A DNA stretch of 64,000 nucleotides from Zoroaster sp. YZ-2022 (GCA_029582265.1 CM055834.1:372001-436000), one strand, 5' to 3'. Shown: positions 10,281-21,120, counted from the stretch's first letter. A program made the numbers and translations. The notes: generated by a model from the sequence alone, not told the origin.

Positions 10281-13200
10281 TCAACTTTGATAGAGCTTCA
10301 TTGTGTTTTGCAAAAGTCTTTAATGTTCCGCCACGTTCGAGTCGCGAGTGCCACAGGACAGGACGTTTCAATGTCACGTTTGCCGGGTAGTTTCTTCATC
10401 AGAAAAATCTCTGTAGTCCCTCCATGACGTCTCTCTTCTCTTCTACAGTCCATGGACGATGCTGCCCTCTTCGAGATAACGGGGAGGCCCGACTAGTGGA
10501 TGGGACACTGGCTTCACAAGTTCCTATAACACAAAGTAATTAAAAGACAATTTAGACATAGGAAATCATTCACTCTCGGTGCAGCCAGCTAGAGACAGAG
10601 AGAAAGAGAAATAATAATAATAATAATGTGTGGACTTATATAGCGCACGTATCCACCAACTAAGTGGTGCTCAAGGCGCCTATTATTACCCCTGCTCATC
10701 AGGCTCATAAATCATTCCTGAAACCATCTCAGCTCCCTGGGGAGTATACAGCTCAATTGCTGCCATTACAGCACATATAGGGCTAATCAACCAACTCTGC
10801 CCTCACAGGTACCCATTTAACCCCTGGGTGGAGAGAAGCAATTATGGTTAAGTGTCTTGCTCAAGACACAAGTGTCACGGCCGGGATTCGAACCCACATT
10901 CTGCTGCTAACACCAGAACTTGAGTCCGGTAAGCTAGACCGCTCGGCCAGGACACTCCATTAATAGAGAGAAAGAGAAATAGAAAGAAAGATAGAGAAAA
11001 ATAGATGGACTGAAAAACAGCCACAACTTACTGTTCTCACTAGAATCATCACTCGAGTCACAGTAGTCAGAAGAATCACTGCTGCCGTCATCAGTGGTGA
11101 AGCCCTCTGCAAATAAATAAAGAACAACAAAGAAATGATTAAAGTATTTCTGCTCGCGTAAGAATGTGCTGGCCACGGTGGAGAGGGCGAGAGGGGATGA
11201 GAAAATGTCGGTCACCTACATGTAGGCAATTGGGAGCGAACAAAAAAAGTGAGGTACACACAGAGGAGATATTAGTTTTCACAGTGGCTGTACGTACCTC
11301 CAGTGACATGTAACTCTTGCAGTGATTTGCCATGCTGGGACTCCAAGTTGCCCCTCTCCAAGCTGAGGAAAAGTCGTGACAGTTGAGTAACCCTCTGGAC
11401 GGTATCTGGCATCTGGTAGTATTCACGATGGACTCGCAAATCGTGACCCATGAAGTCTGCCAGGGTTTCCAGCTGATGGTCCTTCAAGGCAAGAATTTGT
11501 GATGCAGTCGCTACATGTTTCCGAAGTTTGGTAGAGCGGATGCTGTCGGCATTGTCGAGGCCTGCATCGTTTGCATACGCTCTGAGACAGTCACTTCCTC
11601 GAATATGGCTCATGCCTCCATAACAAGACCGTGCAAACAAGTACACGTTATCCTGTGCAACTCCAGCTTGAATTCTCTTTGCAACCAGAGCATTCAACCA
11701 CGTCATGGCCTCGTTGCTGAGAAGGACCGGCACAGTTCTGCCCCTCTTACCAACTATTTCAACGACTTTGAACATTTTGCAGAGGTGCCTTTCGAGATCA
11801 GTGAGCACGCAGTCCCTATTGACAACAGATGTACTGTGCTTGTTGAAATCTTCAACTGTCATCTTGGAAACCTCACCCTGCCTTCTGCGATTGAACATAA
11901 TGAGGCTGCACAGTGTGACCTCATTCAATATCTTCCAGGGTGCGATGACTTGTTTCCCCAGGCAGCTTGAAGGAGTCGCAATTGCCTCGTCACCAGTGTC
12001 ATTGAGAAACGATGACATTTTAACCACATCAGCATTTGTGGGGAGAACGGTGGGTTTATTACGCTTTCCTTGGTACAGTGTTCTGTGCGCATGGGTGGAC
12101 ACATGTTCTCTCCATTTCATTTCACACAATTGCAGGAACTGGTCGGATGTTTGTGCTTTGTGCCTTTCACCGGACTCCAGAGCATTTCCTTTGAGAATGA
12201 CTGCACATTTCTTGATGGAATGCCCAATCTTCAGTGCTAGAGATGGAACATTATACAACTGGTTGACTTCACTGAAGCCTGCGATATCCTGAACAGCCTT
12301 GAATATATCATTGAGGTGGTGGGGATGGATGAATACTTCAAGTGATGCATTTGGTAGGTTGGTGTTTTTTCGCAGTTGGATGACAAGGCGACCCAATTCG
12401 CGTAGCTTGTTTCGGATATAGCCATGTTGAGCTACGTCGTGGCCGAGCTTCAGGTATTCACGTTTGGCTACTTCGATAATCAGTGAATCGGTTTTGACTA
12501 TGAGAGATATATCATCCCTCTTCATGGGACTTAAAACTTTGTTCAACTTGAAAGATACACCAACAGGAGGAGGTTTCAACAAATCACTCTTGTGAACCAC
12601 TCGTCCACGCCTACAAGCTGCCATACACCCTCCATCAGTATGTGCATTGAACACAGGCTTAATTGGGCACCGGTGTCTCCAAGGATCACTGCGTACATAA
12701 TAACCAAAACAATATATGCACGGTCCATAGTAATGGGGATCTGCCTTGTGATTGGGCCTATATGCCACAATGAGGACACCCTCACCCTCTCGAAGTACTT
12801 TGCAATTGTGTCTGTGATTACCAACATTACGTATTTTCAACAGAAGATTGTTACGGGCACTACGGTCAGTCTCCGAGGTAATATCTACAACTTCTCTTTC
12901 TTCCTTATGGCAAGACCGAAGATGACGGGGCAACTTAGCCTGAGGTTCGTCACAGTAAAAACAAAAGTGTTTTTTGTCCCATTTCCTTTGACCACCCATA
13001 TTACTGGTCTGCATGACTGTCACGCCGCAGTTCTCATCGGGTTCAAAATCGTCAGGTGAGCTGTGTGGCTCGTTAGTCGGGCTGCTGTGACATCCCGAGG
13101 CTTCAGGGGTAACACTGGAAAGGGTTGGTTGGCCACCGTCATCCCTGCACTGTGGCGATGATGGGTGTACCAGCTAGAATGAAATAAAACAGACATATTT

Positions 13201-13975
13201 ATCAGCAGTGGATACACGCTATTTTCGATCTGGGAAAGGCTGCAGTGAAAGGGAAAGGGGGGGGGGAAGCTACGGCCAAACCCCATTAACCCTCCTATTA
13301 TCAGTGTAGTTCTTCACAAAGTGGACCCATACTTCAAAATGTCTCAACTGGGACATATTGTGGTACGCAATTTCTTATCTAATGATTAATGGCATAGCCC
13401 AAGGCTCTTCAGAGAGATGAGGTAAACTGAAGCAGCCACCTGCTTTGTTTCATTGCAAGGCTAACTTGAAATAAACCAGTGCAGTAAATTGCGGTATACA
13501 CGTACTGTGTGAGGATCTGTGTGAGGGTATCCATGTACCATTCTTGTGTACAGTATGCAATATTTTGAGGCATGCACACAAAAAGCATTGTGTACCGGTA
13601 CTTAGCAGTTATTTTTTTGCAGTATTTTGGAGACTGCATGTATAGAAGGGTTAATGGCATAGCCCAAGGCTCTTCAGAGAGATGAGGTAAACTGAAGCAG
13701 CCACCTGCTTTGTTTCATTGCAAGGCTAACTTGAAATAAACCAGTGCAGTAAATTGCGGTATACACGTACTGTGTGAGGATCTGTGTGAGGGTATCCATG
13801 TACCATTCTTGTGTACAGTATGCAATATTTTGAGGCATGCACACAAAAAGCATTGTGTACTCAGCAGTTTTTTGTGTGCAGCATTTTGGAGACTGCATGT
13901 ATAGAAGGGTTAATGTGTGTGTAAGGTACTTACTTTACAGGGCAACTTCTTTTGGTGACGACCCCTGCGTTCCAT
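10281..13975 (-). CDS. Crypton-like tyrosine recombinase with zinc fingers and Myb-like tail (copy A)
   Basis: The inferred exons (minus strand) are 14011-13934 with ATG at 13975 (MERRGRHQKKLPCK), 13173-11298 (625 codons, fully open), 11106-11032 (acidic, GFTTDDGSSDSSDYCDSSDD) and 10523-10281. All have GT/AG borders and compatible phases; the intact product would be about 745 aa. The large exon has two Cys/His clusters near its start (CFYCDE..LRSCH; CIYCFGYY..WRHRCP) and a recombinase core with RRRQGE (first catalytic Arg), STKLRKH (second Arg; Thr where His is usual), and FMGHDLRVHREYY (box-C His and nucleophile Tyr). The last exon has PWTVEEKRDVM..LPGKRD..RTWRNIK, a Myb/SANT-like pattern. 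In copy A that exon has single-base losses in a T-run and an A-run (stop at 10399), and exon 1 is mostly deleted. The role is DNA strand exchange by analogy; activity is unproven. Confidence 0.8.
10613..10964 (-). mobile_element. tRNA-Leu(CAA)-derived SINE in intron 4 of copy A
   Basis: On the minus strand the head has an A-box-like TGGCCGAGCGG, an anticodon loop CTCAAGT (CAA, Leu), a long variable arm and a B box GGTTCGAATCCC. A body follows, then the tail GCGCCTTGAGCACC...GTGCGCTATATAAGTCC and (ATT)n. It is bounded by a perfect 16-bp target-site duplication, AGAGAGAAAGAGAAAT, at 10597-10612 and 10965-10980, which shows insertion by retrotransposition. It sits in an intron of the recombinase gene and predates the A/B duplication, since B has it too. 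Confidence 0.93.
13290..13909. mobile_element. TTAA-flanked piggyBac-like MITE in intron 2 of copy A
   Basis: The element starts CCCTCCTAT and ends ATAGAAGGG (imperfect inverted ends), and is flanked by TTAA at 13286-13289 and 13910-13913. Unit B at the same place reads straight through CCCCATTAATGTGTG, an empty site with a single TTAA. Inside is a roughly 260-bp tandem dimer (13391 and 13656) that itself has TTAA at each boundary. TTAA duplication and CCC-starting ends are hallmarks of piggyBac elements. No transposase is encoded. Confidence 0.88.
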
Positions 13976-14432
13976 GTTGCTAAAGATACTTATAGCATAC
14001 GCATTGACTCACTGGGGAAAAATAATATAAATCACAAACCTGAATTAGTACAGACTAACCCTCCTACAATCAGTGAAATTTTTCAAGCAAGCCATTCACG
14101 CCACTACAAGCCATTGCTATGGTAGGCAGTGGCTCATCATAGCTATATTGCATAGTAACATAATGCCTCATATGTCCGTTGGTTTAAGTGGTTTGTGATT
14201 GACATATTGCAGGGCATATTACTTTGTTCCAGACTCAGTGGCTGGTGGTAGGTTACTATGGAAAGTCTGTGTTTAAAAAATAACTGCTGAAAATCCCAAT
14301 GGATGATGGAGGCTTGGTATGGTTTATTGGTCTCAATGGCTGATGGTGATTTATTATTGGGAGTTTGGTTACCGTATAACCTGCCAAAAAATCAGGTCAA
14401 CTGTGGTATACATGTGTCTTTGTATGCATGTA

Positions 14433-14535
14433 TGAGTGTTGGCTCTGAAAAGAGCCGTTGGTGGTCGTCGCTTTGAACAGTGTACTCTGCTCGAAATGTC
14501 CAGACCACCAAGGGCTCTTTTCAAAGCCAACACTC
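14433..14535. repeat. Inverted repeat carrying histone 3' stem-loop sequences (copy A, intron 1)
   Basis: The two arms (GAGTGTTGGCTCTGAAAAGA.. and its complement) are about 33 bp around a spacer of about 36 bp. The left arm read on the minus strand contains GGCTCTTTTCAGAGCC (14441-14456), an exact match to the metazoan replication-dependent histone mRNA stem-loop. The right arm, on the plus strand, contains the variant GGCTCTTTTCAAAGCC (14513-14528). No histone coding sequence lies next to it. Confidence 0.7.
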
Positions 14536-14699
14536 CTCCCAAAGAGATTACTAATACTAGTTACACATGGTTGTACCCGCAAGTTTACTACTATAGTTAT
14601 ACTAGTAAAAGTAGTATAGTTTTACTATCATCCACACGGAAATTCATCCACACCATGGCCTTCAACCATCACTTACTAATACTATATAAATAGAATTCG

Positions 14700-15420
14700 A
14701 GTCAACTCGTACCCCAACCAACTCGTACCCAACCAACTCGTACTCCAACCAACCCATACCCCAACCAACTCGTACTTCAACCAACTCGTACCCCAACCAA
14801 CTCGTACCCCAACCAACTCGTACCCCAACCAACTCGTACTCGTATAAGAAAATGGAATCTTGGTGTTGAATTGGTGTGTTGTTTTTTCCCGTAACTTTTG
14901 TAAACCTTAAAAATTTTTATTAGAATAAATTAAGTAAGTTGAGTTTCCCAGGCTTTAAAATTGTATGAAAAGTTTTTACCCGTAAATTTTTGTCCCCATT
15001 TCCCCTCCCTCAGAATATATTTAATAATGCAATTTTACATGTAACAAAAGATCTCGGCGGGTTGCCAATGATAATGCTTTTTTATTATTATTTTGTCCCC
15101 ATTCCCCTCCTCAGAATATATTTAATAACCCAATTTTGGGCGTATTATGAGGGCGAGTCAAATATCCCTGAATGAGCAGCTAATGCAGTCATGAGCACGA
15201 GTTGCAGTCATGAGTACGAGTTGCAGTCATGAGTACGAGTTGACCAAAATGAGCACGAGTTGGTTGGAGTATGAGTTGGTTGGAGTACGAGTTTGTCGGA
15301 GTACGAGTTGGTTGAAGTACGAGTTGGTTGGAGTACGAGTTGGCACGAGTACGAGTTGACCAAAATGAGCACGAGTTGGTTGGAGTACGAGTTGGTTGGA
15401 GTACGAGTTGACCTGTTTTC
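14700..15420. repeat. Facing arrays of CCAACCAACTCGTACC-type repeats (copy A)
   Basis: 14700-14850 holds about nine tandem copies of a 16-17 bp CCAACCAACTCGTACC unit. 15176-15420 holds the inverse (GAGTACGAGTTGGTTG, GCACGAGTTGACCAAAATGA). The outer edges match in inverted form (GTCAACTCGTAC / GTACGAGTTGAC next to ATATAAATAG), so the whole can fold back on itself. The intervening 330 bp holds two similar blocks around CCCCATTTCCCCTCC..AGAATATATTTAATAA. Confidence 0.85.
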
Positions 15421-16067
15421 ATATAAATAGGACCTAGTTTGGTGTTAAAATGACAGCTCTATACTGTGTTTGGTATAATGTATTGTTCAATAAACTTAAA
15501 ATATAATGATTATAAAAGAGTTATAATAAGTCAGCTATGTGGCATTTCATAATATTAAACCCAAGAGGCTGTGATCGCTAATTATTAATATTATATTACA
15601 TGTTAATGTCATTATATTAAATGATTACACTACAGGCAGCCTACGACAAACGTTGCATTGAACTTAGCCTAAATAACAAATGCATCTGAGACTGAGAGCA
15701 TACTTTTAAAATTTCCAGTAATTTTCTATAGACACATTTTAGTACTTAAATCGTTAGTAATAGTACACTTGACTTGACTTGGCTTACCTGTATCTTGTGA
15801 GCGGTGTAACTAGAGAGGGCGCTGGTACATTTCCAGGCGATTCCGTAAAGTCCCGGACGAATGTGTTACGTCACACTCCGTCGGTTTTTCTCATAAGACC
15901 GAGGACGGCTTTCAAAACGTGAGATATTTCACTGGCCGTCATAAATATGCTCAGAGTTGCCAATTTTCACATTAGTTCAAATCGAGGACGTCCTCGTTTT
16001 GCATCGCGTGCTCGGTTGGCTAGTATGAATTTACATGGAAGACCTCACTTGACGTGATTAACACGTA

Positions 16068-16071
<4 letters not shown>

Positions 16072-16098
<27 letters not shown>
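16072..16098. repeat. (CA)n microsatellite at the A/B junction
   Basis: It joins the right end of unit A (GTGATTAACACGTACACC) to the left end of unit B (CATACATGTAGACC). Confidence 0.95.
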
Positions 16099-16794
16099 CC
16101 ATACATGTAGACCACAGCAAACTGAGACGATACTTGGTATTCTATCAAACGGAGGACAGTGGTACAATTTGGGTAGTATCTATCAAATTGAGGACAACAT
16201 ACACAATCACTGTCTGTGATGATTACCTGCACTTTAGGCATATGGCATAATGTTTTCTTAGTGCTTGGGAGATATTAACTATCTGTAAGCATCTTCCGCA
16301 TAATTAGTCAGCATAAATAGTCAACATAATTAGTCAATGAACACAGGAATGATAAATCTGCTCGCTGGGCAATTTGGAGGTACATTTGTCTTTTTGGCTT
16401 AACTTGTTTTTCTATTGTCTGTTCACAAGGCGTACAATACCTTTTCAGTTCACTCTAACTTTCAACTTTGATAGAGCTTCATTGTGTTTTTGCAAAAGTC
16501 TTTAATGTTCCGCCACGTTCGAGTCGCGAGTGCCACAGGACAGGCCGTTTCAATGTCACGTTTGCCGGGTAGTTTCTTCATCAGAAAAAATCTCTGTAGT
16601 CCCTCCATGACGTCTCTCTTCTCTTCTACAGTCCATGGACGATGCTGCCCTCTTCGAGATAACGGGAGGCCCGACTAGTGGATGGGACACTGGCTTCACA
16701 AGTTCCTATAACACAAAGTAATTAAAAAGACAATTTAGACATAGGAAATCATTCACTCTCGGTGCAGCCAGCTAGAGACAGAGAGAAAGAGTAA

Positions 16795-17139
16795 TAATAA
16801 TAATAATAATGTGTGGACTTATATAGCGCACGTATCCACCAACTGAGTGGTGCTCAAGGCGCCTATTATTACCCCTGCTCATCAGGCTCATAAATCATTC
16901 CTGAAACCATCTCAGCTCCCTGGGAGTATACAGCTCAATTGCTGCCATTACAGCACATATAGGGCTAATCAACCAACTCTGCCCTCACAGGTACCCATTT
17001 AACCCTGGGTGGAGAAGCAATTATGGTTAAGTGTCTTGCTCAAGGACACAAGTGTCACGGCAGGGATTCGAACCCACATTCTGCTGCTAACACCAGAACT
17101 TGAGTCCGGTAAGCTAGACCGCTCGGCCACGACACTCCA
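16795..17139 (-). mobile_element. tRNA-Leu-derived SINE in copy B
   Basis: This is the same insertion as 10613-10964, duplicated with the unit. The TTAA close to its tRNA-like 5' end is the site where the MITE pair at 17144 inserted. Confidence 0.93.
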
Positions 17140-17143
17140 TTAA

Positions 17144-17627
17144 CCCTCCTATGCCCAGGCTGAAATTTGGCCCAGTCAGCACGGCACTCACAGACAGTCA
17201 CTTGAGTATTTTTGGGTGCATTGCCAATTAGTAGGTCAAACCACAGAGTCACACAGAGCTGTGTATGTACTGTTGAGTGGTTTTAGTTTTACCTCCTAGC
17301 CACATGTCCTTGCATTTATTTGAGTGCACTGCACAAAGTCAATGGGTTGGGAGTTACATACAAATTTTGAGTGTATTTGAGTGCACTGCACAAAGTCAAT
17401 GGGTTGGGAGTTACATACAAATTTTGAGTGTATTTCAGTGCACTGCACAAAGTCAATGGGTTGGGAGTTACATACAAATTTTCAGTGTATTTGAGTGCAC
17501 TGCACAAAGTCAATGGGTTGGGAGTTACATACAAATTTTGAGTGTATTTGAGTGCACTGCACAAAGTCAATGGGTTAAGAGAGACATAAACATTTTGAGT
17601 GTCTTTGAGTGTTAAACCTATAGAGGG
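17144..17627. mobile_element. TTAA-flanked piggyBac-like MITE, first of a tandem pair
   Basis: The ends are CCCTCCTATG and CCTATAGAGGG, flanked by TTAA at 17140-17143 and 17628-17631. The interior holds five copies of a 57-bp unit (TTTGAGTGCACTGCACAAAG..., with GGGTTGGGAG at 17344, 17401 and so on). Because 57 is a multiple of three, long open frames in both directions appear here; they are artefacts. Confidence 0.92.
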
Positions 17628-17631
17628 TTAA

Positions 17632-18000
17632 CCCTCCTATGCCCAGGCTGAAATTTGGCCCAGTCAGCACGGCACTCACAGACAGTCACTTGAGTATTTT
17701 TGGGTGCATTGCCAATTAGTAGGTCAAACCACAGAGTCACAGAGCTGTGTATGTACTGTTGAGTGGTTTTAGTTTTACCTCCTAGCCACATGTCCTTGCA
17801 TTTATTTGAGTGCACTGCACAAAGTCAATGGGTTGGGAGTTACATACAAATTTAGAGTGTATTTGAGTGCACTGCACAAAGTCAATGGGTTGGGAGTTAC
17901 ATACAAATTTTGAGTGTATTTGAGTGCACTGCACAAAGTCAATGGGTTAAGAGAGACATAAACATTTTGAGTGTCTTTGAGTGTTAAACCTATAGGAGGG
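17632..18000. mobile_element. TTAA-flanked piggyBac-like MITE, second of a tandem pair
   Basis: The ends are CCCTCCTATG and CCTATAGGAGGG (better matched than in its neighbour), with TTAA at 17628-17631 shared with the first element and at 18001-18004. It is the same family as 17144-17627 but has only three 57-bp internal units. Unit A has an empty site here (CACTCCATTAATAGAGAG). Confidence 0.92.
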
Positions 18001-20865
18001 TTAATAGAGAGAAAGAGAAATAGAAAGAAAGATAGAGGAAAATAGATGGACTGAAAAACAGATGGAAACAAAAAATATAAACAGCCAAAACTTACTGTTA
18101 TCACTAGAATCATCACTCGAGTCACAGTAGTCAGAAGAATCACTGCTGCCGTCATCAGTGGTGAAGCCCTCTGCAAATAAATAAAGAACAACAAAGAAAT
18201 GATTAAAGTATTTCTGCTCGCGTAAGAATGTGCTGGCCACGGTGGAGGGGGCGAGAGGGGATGAGAAAATGTCGGTCACCTACATGTAGGCAATTGGGAG
18301 CGAACAAAAAAAGTGAGGTACACACAGAGGAGATATTAGTTTTCACAGTGGCTGTACGTACCTCCAGTGACATGTAACTCTTGCAGTGATTTGCCATGCT
18401 GGGACTCCAAGTTGCCCCTCTCCAAGCTGAGGAAAAGTCGTGACAGTTGAGTAACCCTCTGGACGGTATCTGGCATCTGGTAGTATTCACGATGGACTCG
18501 CAAATCGTGACCCATGAAGTCTGCCAGGGTTTCCAGCTGATGGTCCTTCAAGGCAAGAATTTGTGATGCAGTCGCCACATGTTTTCGAAGTTTGGTAGAG
18601 CGGATGCTGTCGGCATTGTCGAGGCCTGCATCGTTTGCATACGCTCTGAGACAGTCACTTCCTCGAATATGGCTCATGCCTCCATAACAAGACCGTGCAA
18701 ACAAGTACACGTTATCCTGTGCAACTCCAGCTTGAATTCTCTTTGCAACCAGAGCATTCAACCACGTCATGGCCTCGTTGCTGAGAAGGACCGGCACAGT
18801 TCTGCCCCTCTTACCAACTATTTCAACGACTTTGAACATTTTGCAGAGGTGCCTTTCGAGATCAGTGTGTGAGCACGCAGTCCCTATTGACAACAGATGT
18901 ACTGTGCTTGTTGAAATCTTCAACTTTCATCTTGGAAACCTTCACCCCTGCCTCCTGCGATTGAACATAATGAGGCTGCACAGTGTGACCTCATTCAATA
19001 TCTTCCAGGGTGCGATGACTTGTTTCCCAGGCAGCTTGAAGGAGTCGCAATTGCCTGTCACCAGTGTCATTGAGAAACGATGACATTTTAACCACATCAG
19101 CATTTGTGGGGAGAATGGTGGGGTTATTACGCTTTCCTTGGTACAGTGTTCTGTGCGCATGGGTGGACACATGTTCTCTCCATTTCATTTCACACAATTG
19201 CAGGAACTGGTCGGATGTTTGTGCTTTGTGCCTTTCACCCGACTCCAGAGCATTTCCTTTGAGAATGACTGCACATTTCTTGATGGAATGCCCAATCTTC
19301 AGTGCTAGAGATGGAACATTATACAACTGCTTTACTTCACTGAAGCCTGCGATATCCTGAACAGCCTTGAATATATCATTGAGGTGGTGGGGATGGATGA
19401 ATACTTCAAGTGATGCATTTGGTAGGTTGGTGCTTTTTCGCAGTTGGATGACGAGGCGACCCAATTCGCGTAGCTTGTTTCGGATATAGCCATGTTGAGC
19501 TACGTCGTGGCCGAGCTTCAGGTATTCACGTTTGGCTACTTCGATAATCAGTGAATCGGTTTTGACTATGATAGATATATCATCTCTCTTCATGGGACTT
19601 AAAACTTTGTTCAACTTGAAAGATACACCAACAGGAGGAGGTTTCAACAAATCACTCTTGTGAACCACTCGTCCACGCCTACACCCTCCATCAGTATGTG
19701 CATTGAGCACAGGCTTAATTGGGCACCGGTGTCTCCAAAGATCACTGCGTACATAATAACCAAAACAATATATGCACGGTCCATAGTCATGGGGATCTGC
19801 CTTATGATTGGGCCTATATGCCACAATGAGGACACCCTCACCCTCTCGAAGTACTTTGCAATTGTGTCTGTGATTACCAACATTACGTATTTTCAACAGA
19901 AGATTGTTACGGGCACTACGGTCGGTCTCCGAGGTAATATCTACAACTTCTCTTTCTTCCTTATGGCAAGACCGAAGATGACGGGGCAACTTAGCCTGAG
20001 GTTCGTCACAGTAAAAACAAAAGTGTTTTTTGTCCCATTTCCTTTGACCACCCATATTACTGGTCTGCATGACTGTCACGCCGCAGTTCTCATCGGGTTC
20101 AAAATCGTCAGGTGAGCTGTGTGGCTCGTTAGTCGGGCTGCTATGACATCCCGAGGCTTCAGGGGTAACACTGGAAAGGGTTGGTTGGCCACCGTCATCC
20201 CTGCACTGTGGCGATGATGGGTGGACCAGCTAGAATGAAATAAAACAGACATATTTATCAGCAGTGGATACACGCTATTTTCGATCTGGGAAACGCTGCA
20301 GTGAAAGGGAAAGGGGGGGGAGAGCTACGGCCAAACCCCATTAATGTGTGTGTAAGGTACTTACTTTACAGGGCAACTTCTTTTGGTGACGACCCCTGCG
20401 TTCCATGTTGCTAAAGATACTTATAGCATACGCATTGACTCACTGGGGAAAAATAATATAAATCACAAACCTGAATTGATACAGACTAACCCTCCTACAA
20501 TCAGTGAAATTTTTCAAGCAAGCCATTCACGCCACTACAAGCCATTGCTATGGTAGGCAGTGGCTCATCATAGCTATATTGCATAGTAACATAATGCCTC
20601 ATATGTCCGTTGGTTTAAGTGGTTTGTGATTGACATATTGCAGGGCATATTACTTTGTTCCAGACTCAGTGGCTGGTGGTAGGTTACTATGGAAAGTCTG
20701 TGTTTAAAAAATAACTGCTGAAAATCCCAATGGATGATGGAGGCTTGGTATGGTTTATTGGTCTCAATGGCTGATGGTGATTTATTATTGGGAGTTTGGT
20801 TACCGTATAACCTGCCAAAAAATCAGGTCAACTGTGGTATACATGTGTCTTTGTATGCATGTATG

Positions 20866-20965
20866 AGTGTTGGCTCTGAAAAGAGCCGTTGGTGGTCGTC
20901 GCTTTGAACAGTGTACTCTGCTCAAAATGTCTAGACCACCAAGGGCTCTTTTCAAAGCCAACACT
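20866..20965. repeat. Inverted repeat with histone 3' stem-loop sequences (copy B)
   Basis: Duplicate of 14433-14535. The exact 16-mer GGCTCTTTTCAGAGCC is on the minus strand at 20872-20887, and the variant GGCTCTTTTCAAAGCC is on the plus strand at 20944-20959. Both are unchanged relative to copy A. Confidence 0.7.
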
Positions 20966-21120
20966 CCTCCCAAAGAGATTACTAGTTACACATGGTTGTA
21001 CCCGCAAGTTTACTACTATAGTTATACTAGTAAAAGTAGTATAGTTTTACTATCATCCACACGGAAATTCATCCACACCATGGCCTTCAACCATCAATTA
21101 CTAATACTATATAAATAGAA

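Larger units (their letters stand above)
9931..16071 (-). mobile_element. Unit A: tyrosine-recombinase locus, first of a tandem pair
   Basis: Almost all of this 6.1 kb stretch is repeated head-to-tail as unit B (16099-22491). It contains a five-exon minus-strand gene, a SINE in intron 4 and inverted arrays in intron 1. Unit A alone has the 620-bp TTAA MITE at 13290. Unit A lacks the MITE pair of unit B and about 125 bp of exon 1 that B keeps. Both edges are (CA)n. No terminal inverted repeats were seen, which fits Crypton-type elements (these integrate circular DNA with a tyrosine recombinase) but equally fits an unequal-crossover duplication at microsatellites. Confidence 0.8.

Noticed and set aside
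10881..10957. Possible tRNA-Leu gene (minus strand)
   Set aside because: The head continues into a SINE body and (ATT)n tail with a 16-bp target-site duplication, so it is a retrotransposon and not a tRNA gene.
11515..12292. Plus-strand frames of 151 and 195 aa
   Set aside because: They lie antisense to the recombinase exon, which has the recognisable domains. The plus frames have none and change with the B-copy indels.
13409..13898. Two nearly identical minus-strand frames (..FVCMPQNIAYCTQEWYMD..)
   Set aside because: They arise from the ~260-bp tandem dimer inside the TTAA MITE. No motif is present, and the MITE is absent from unit B.
14059..14100. CCCTCCTACAATCAGTG, similar to the start of the MITE at 13290
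   Set aside because: The flank is CTAA, not TTAA, and no matching right end was found. It is probably an old related insertion but too weak to annotate as an element.
15189..15422. Minus-strand frame rich in TRTPTNSYSNQL repeats
   Set aside because: A translation of the GAGTACGAGTTGGTTG array in the foldback region of intron 1, not a gene.
17277..17615. Long open frames on both strands (112 aa plus, 84 aa minus) with a 19-residue repeat
   Set aside because: They are translations of the 57-bp tandem unit of a MITE. The period is a multiple of three, so any stop-free frame stays open. No domain or start context supports a protein.
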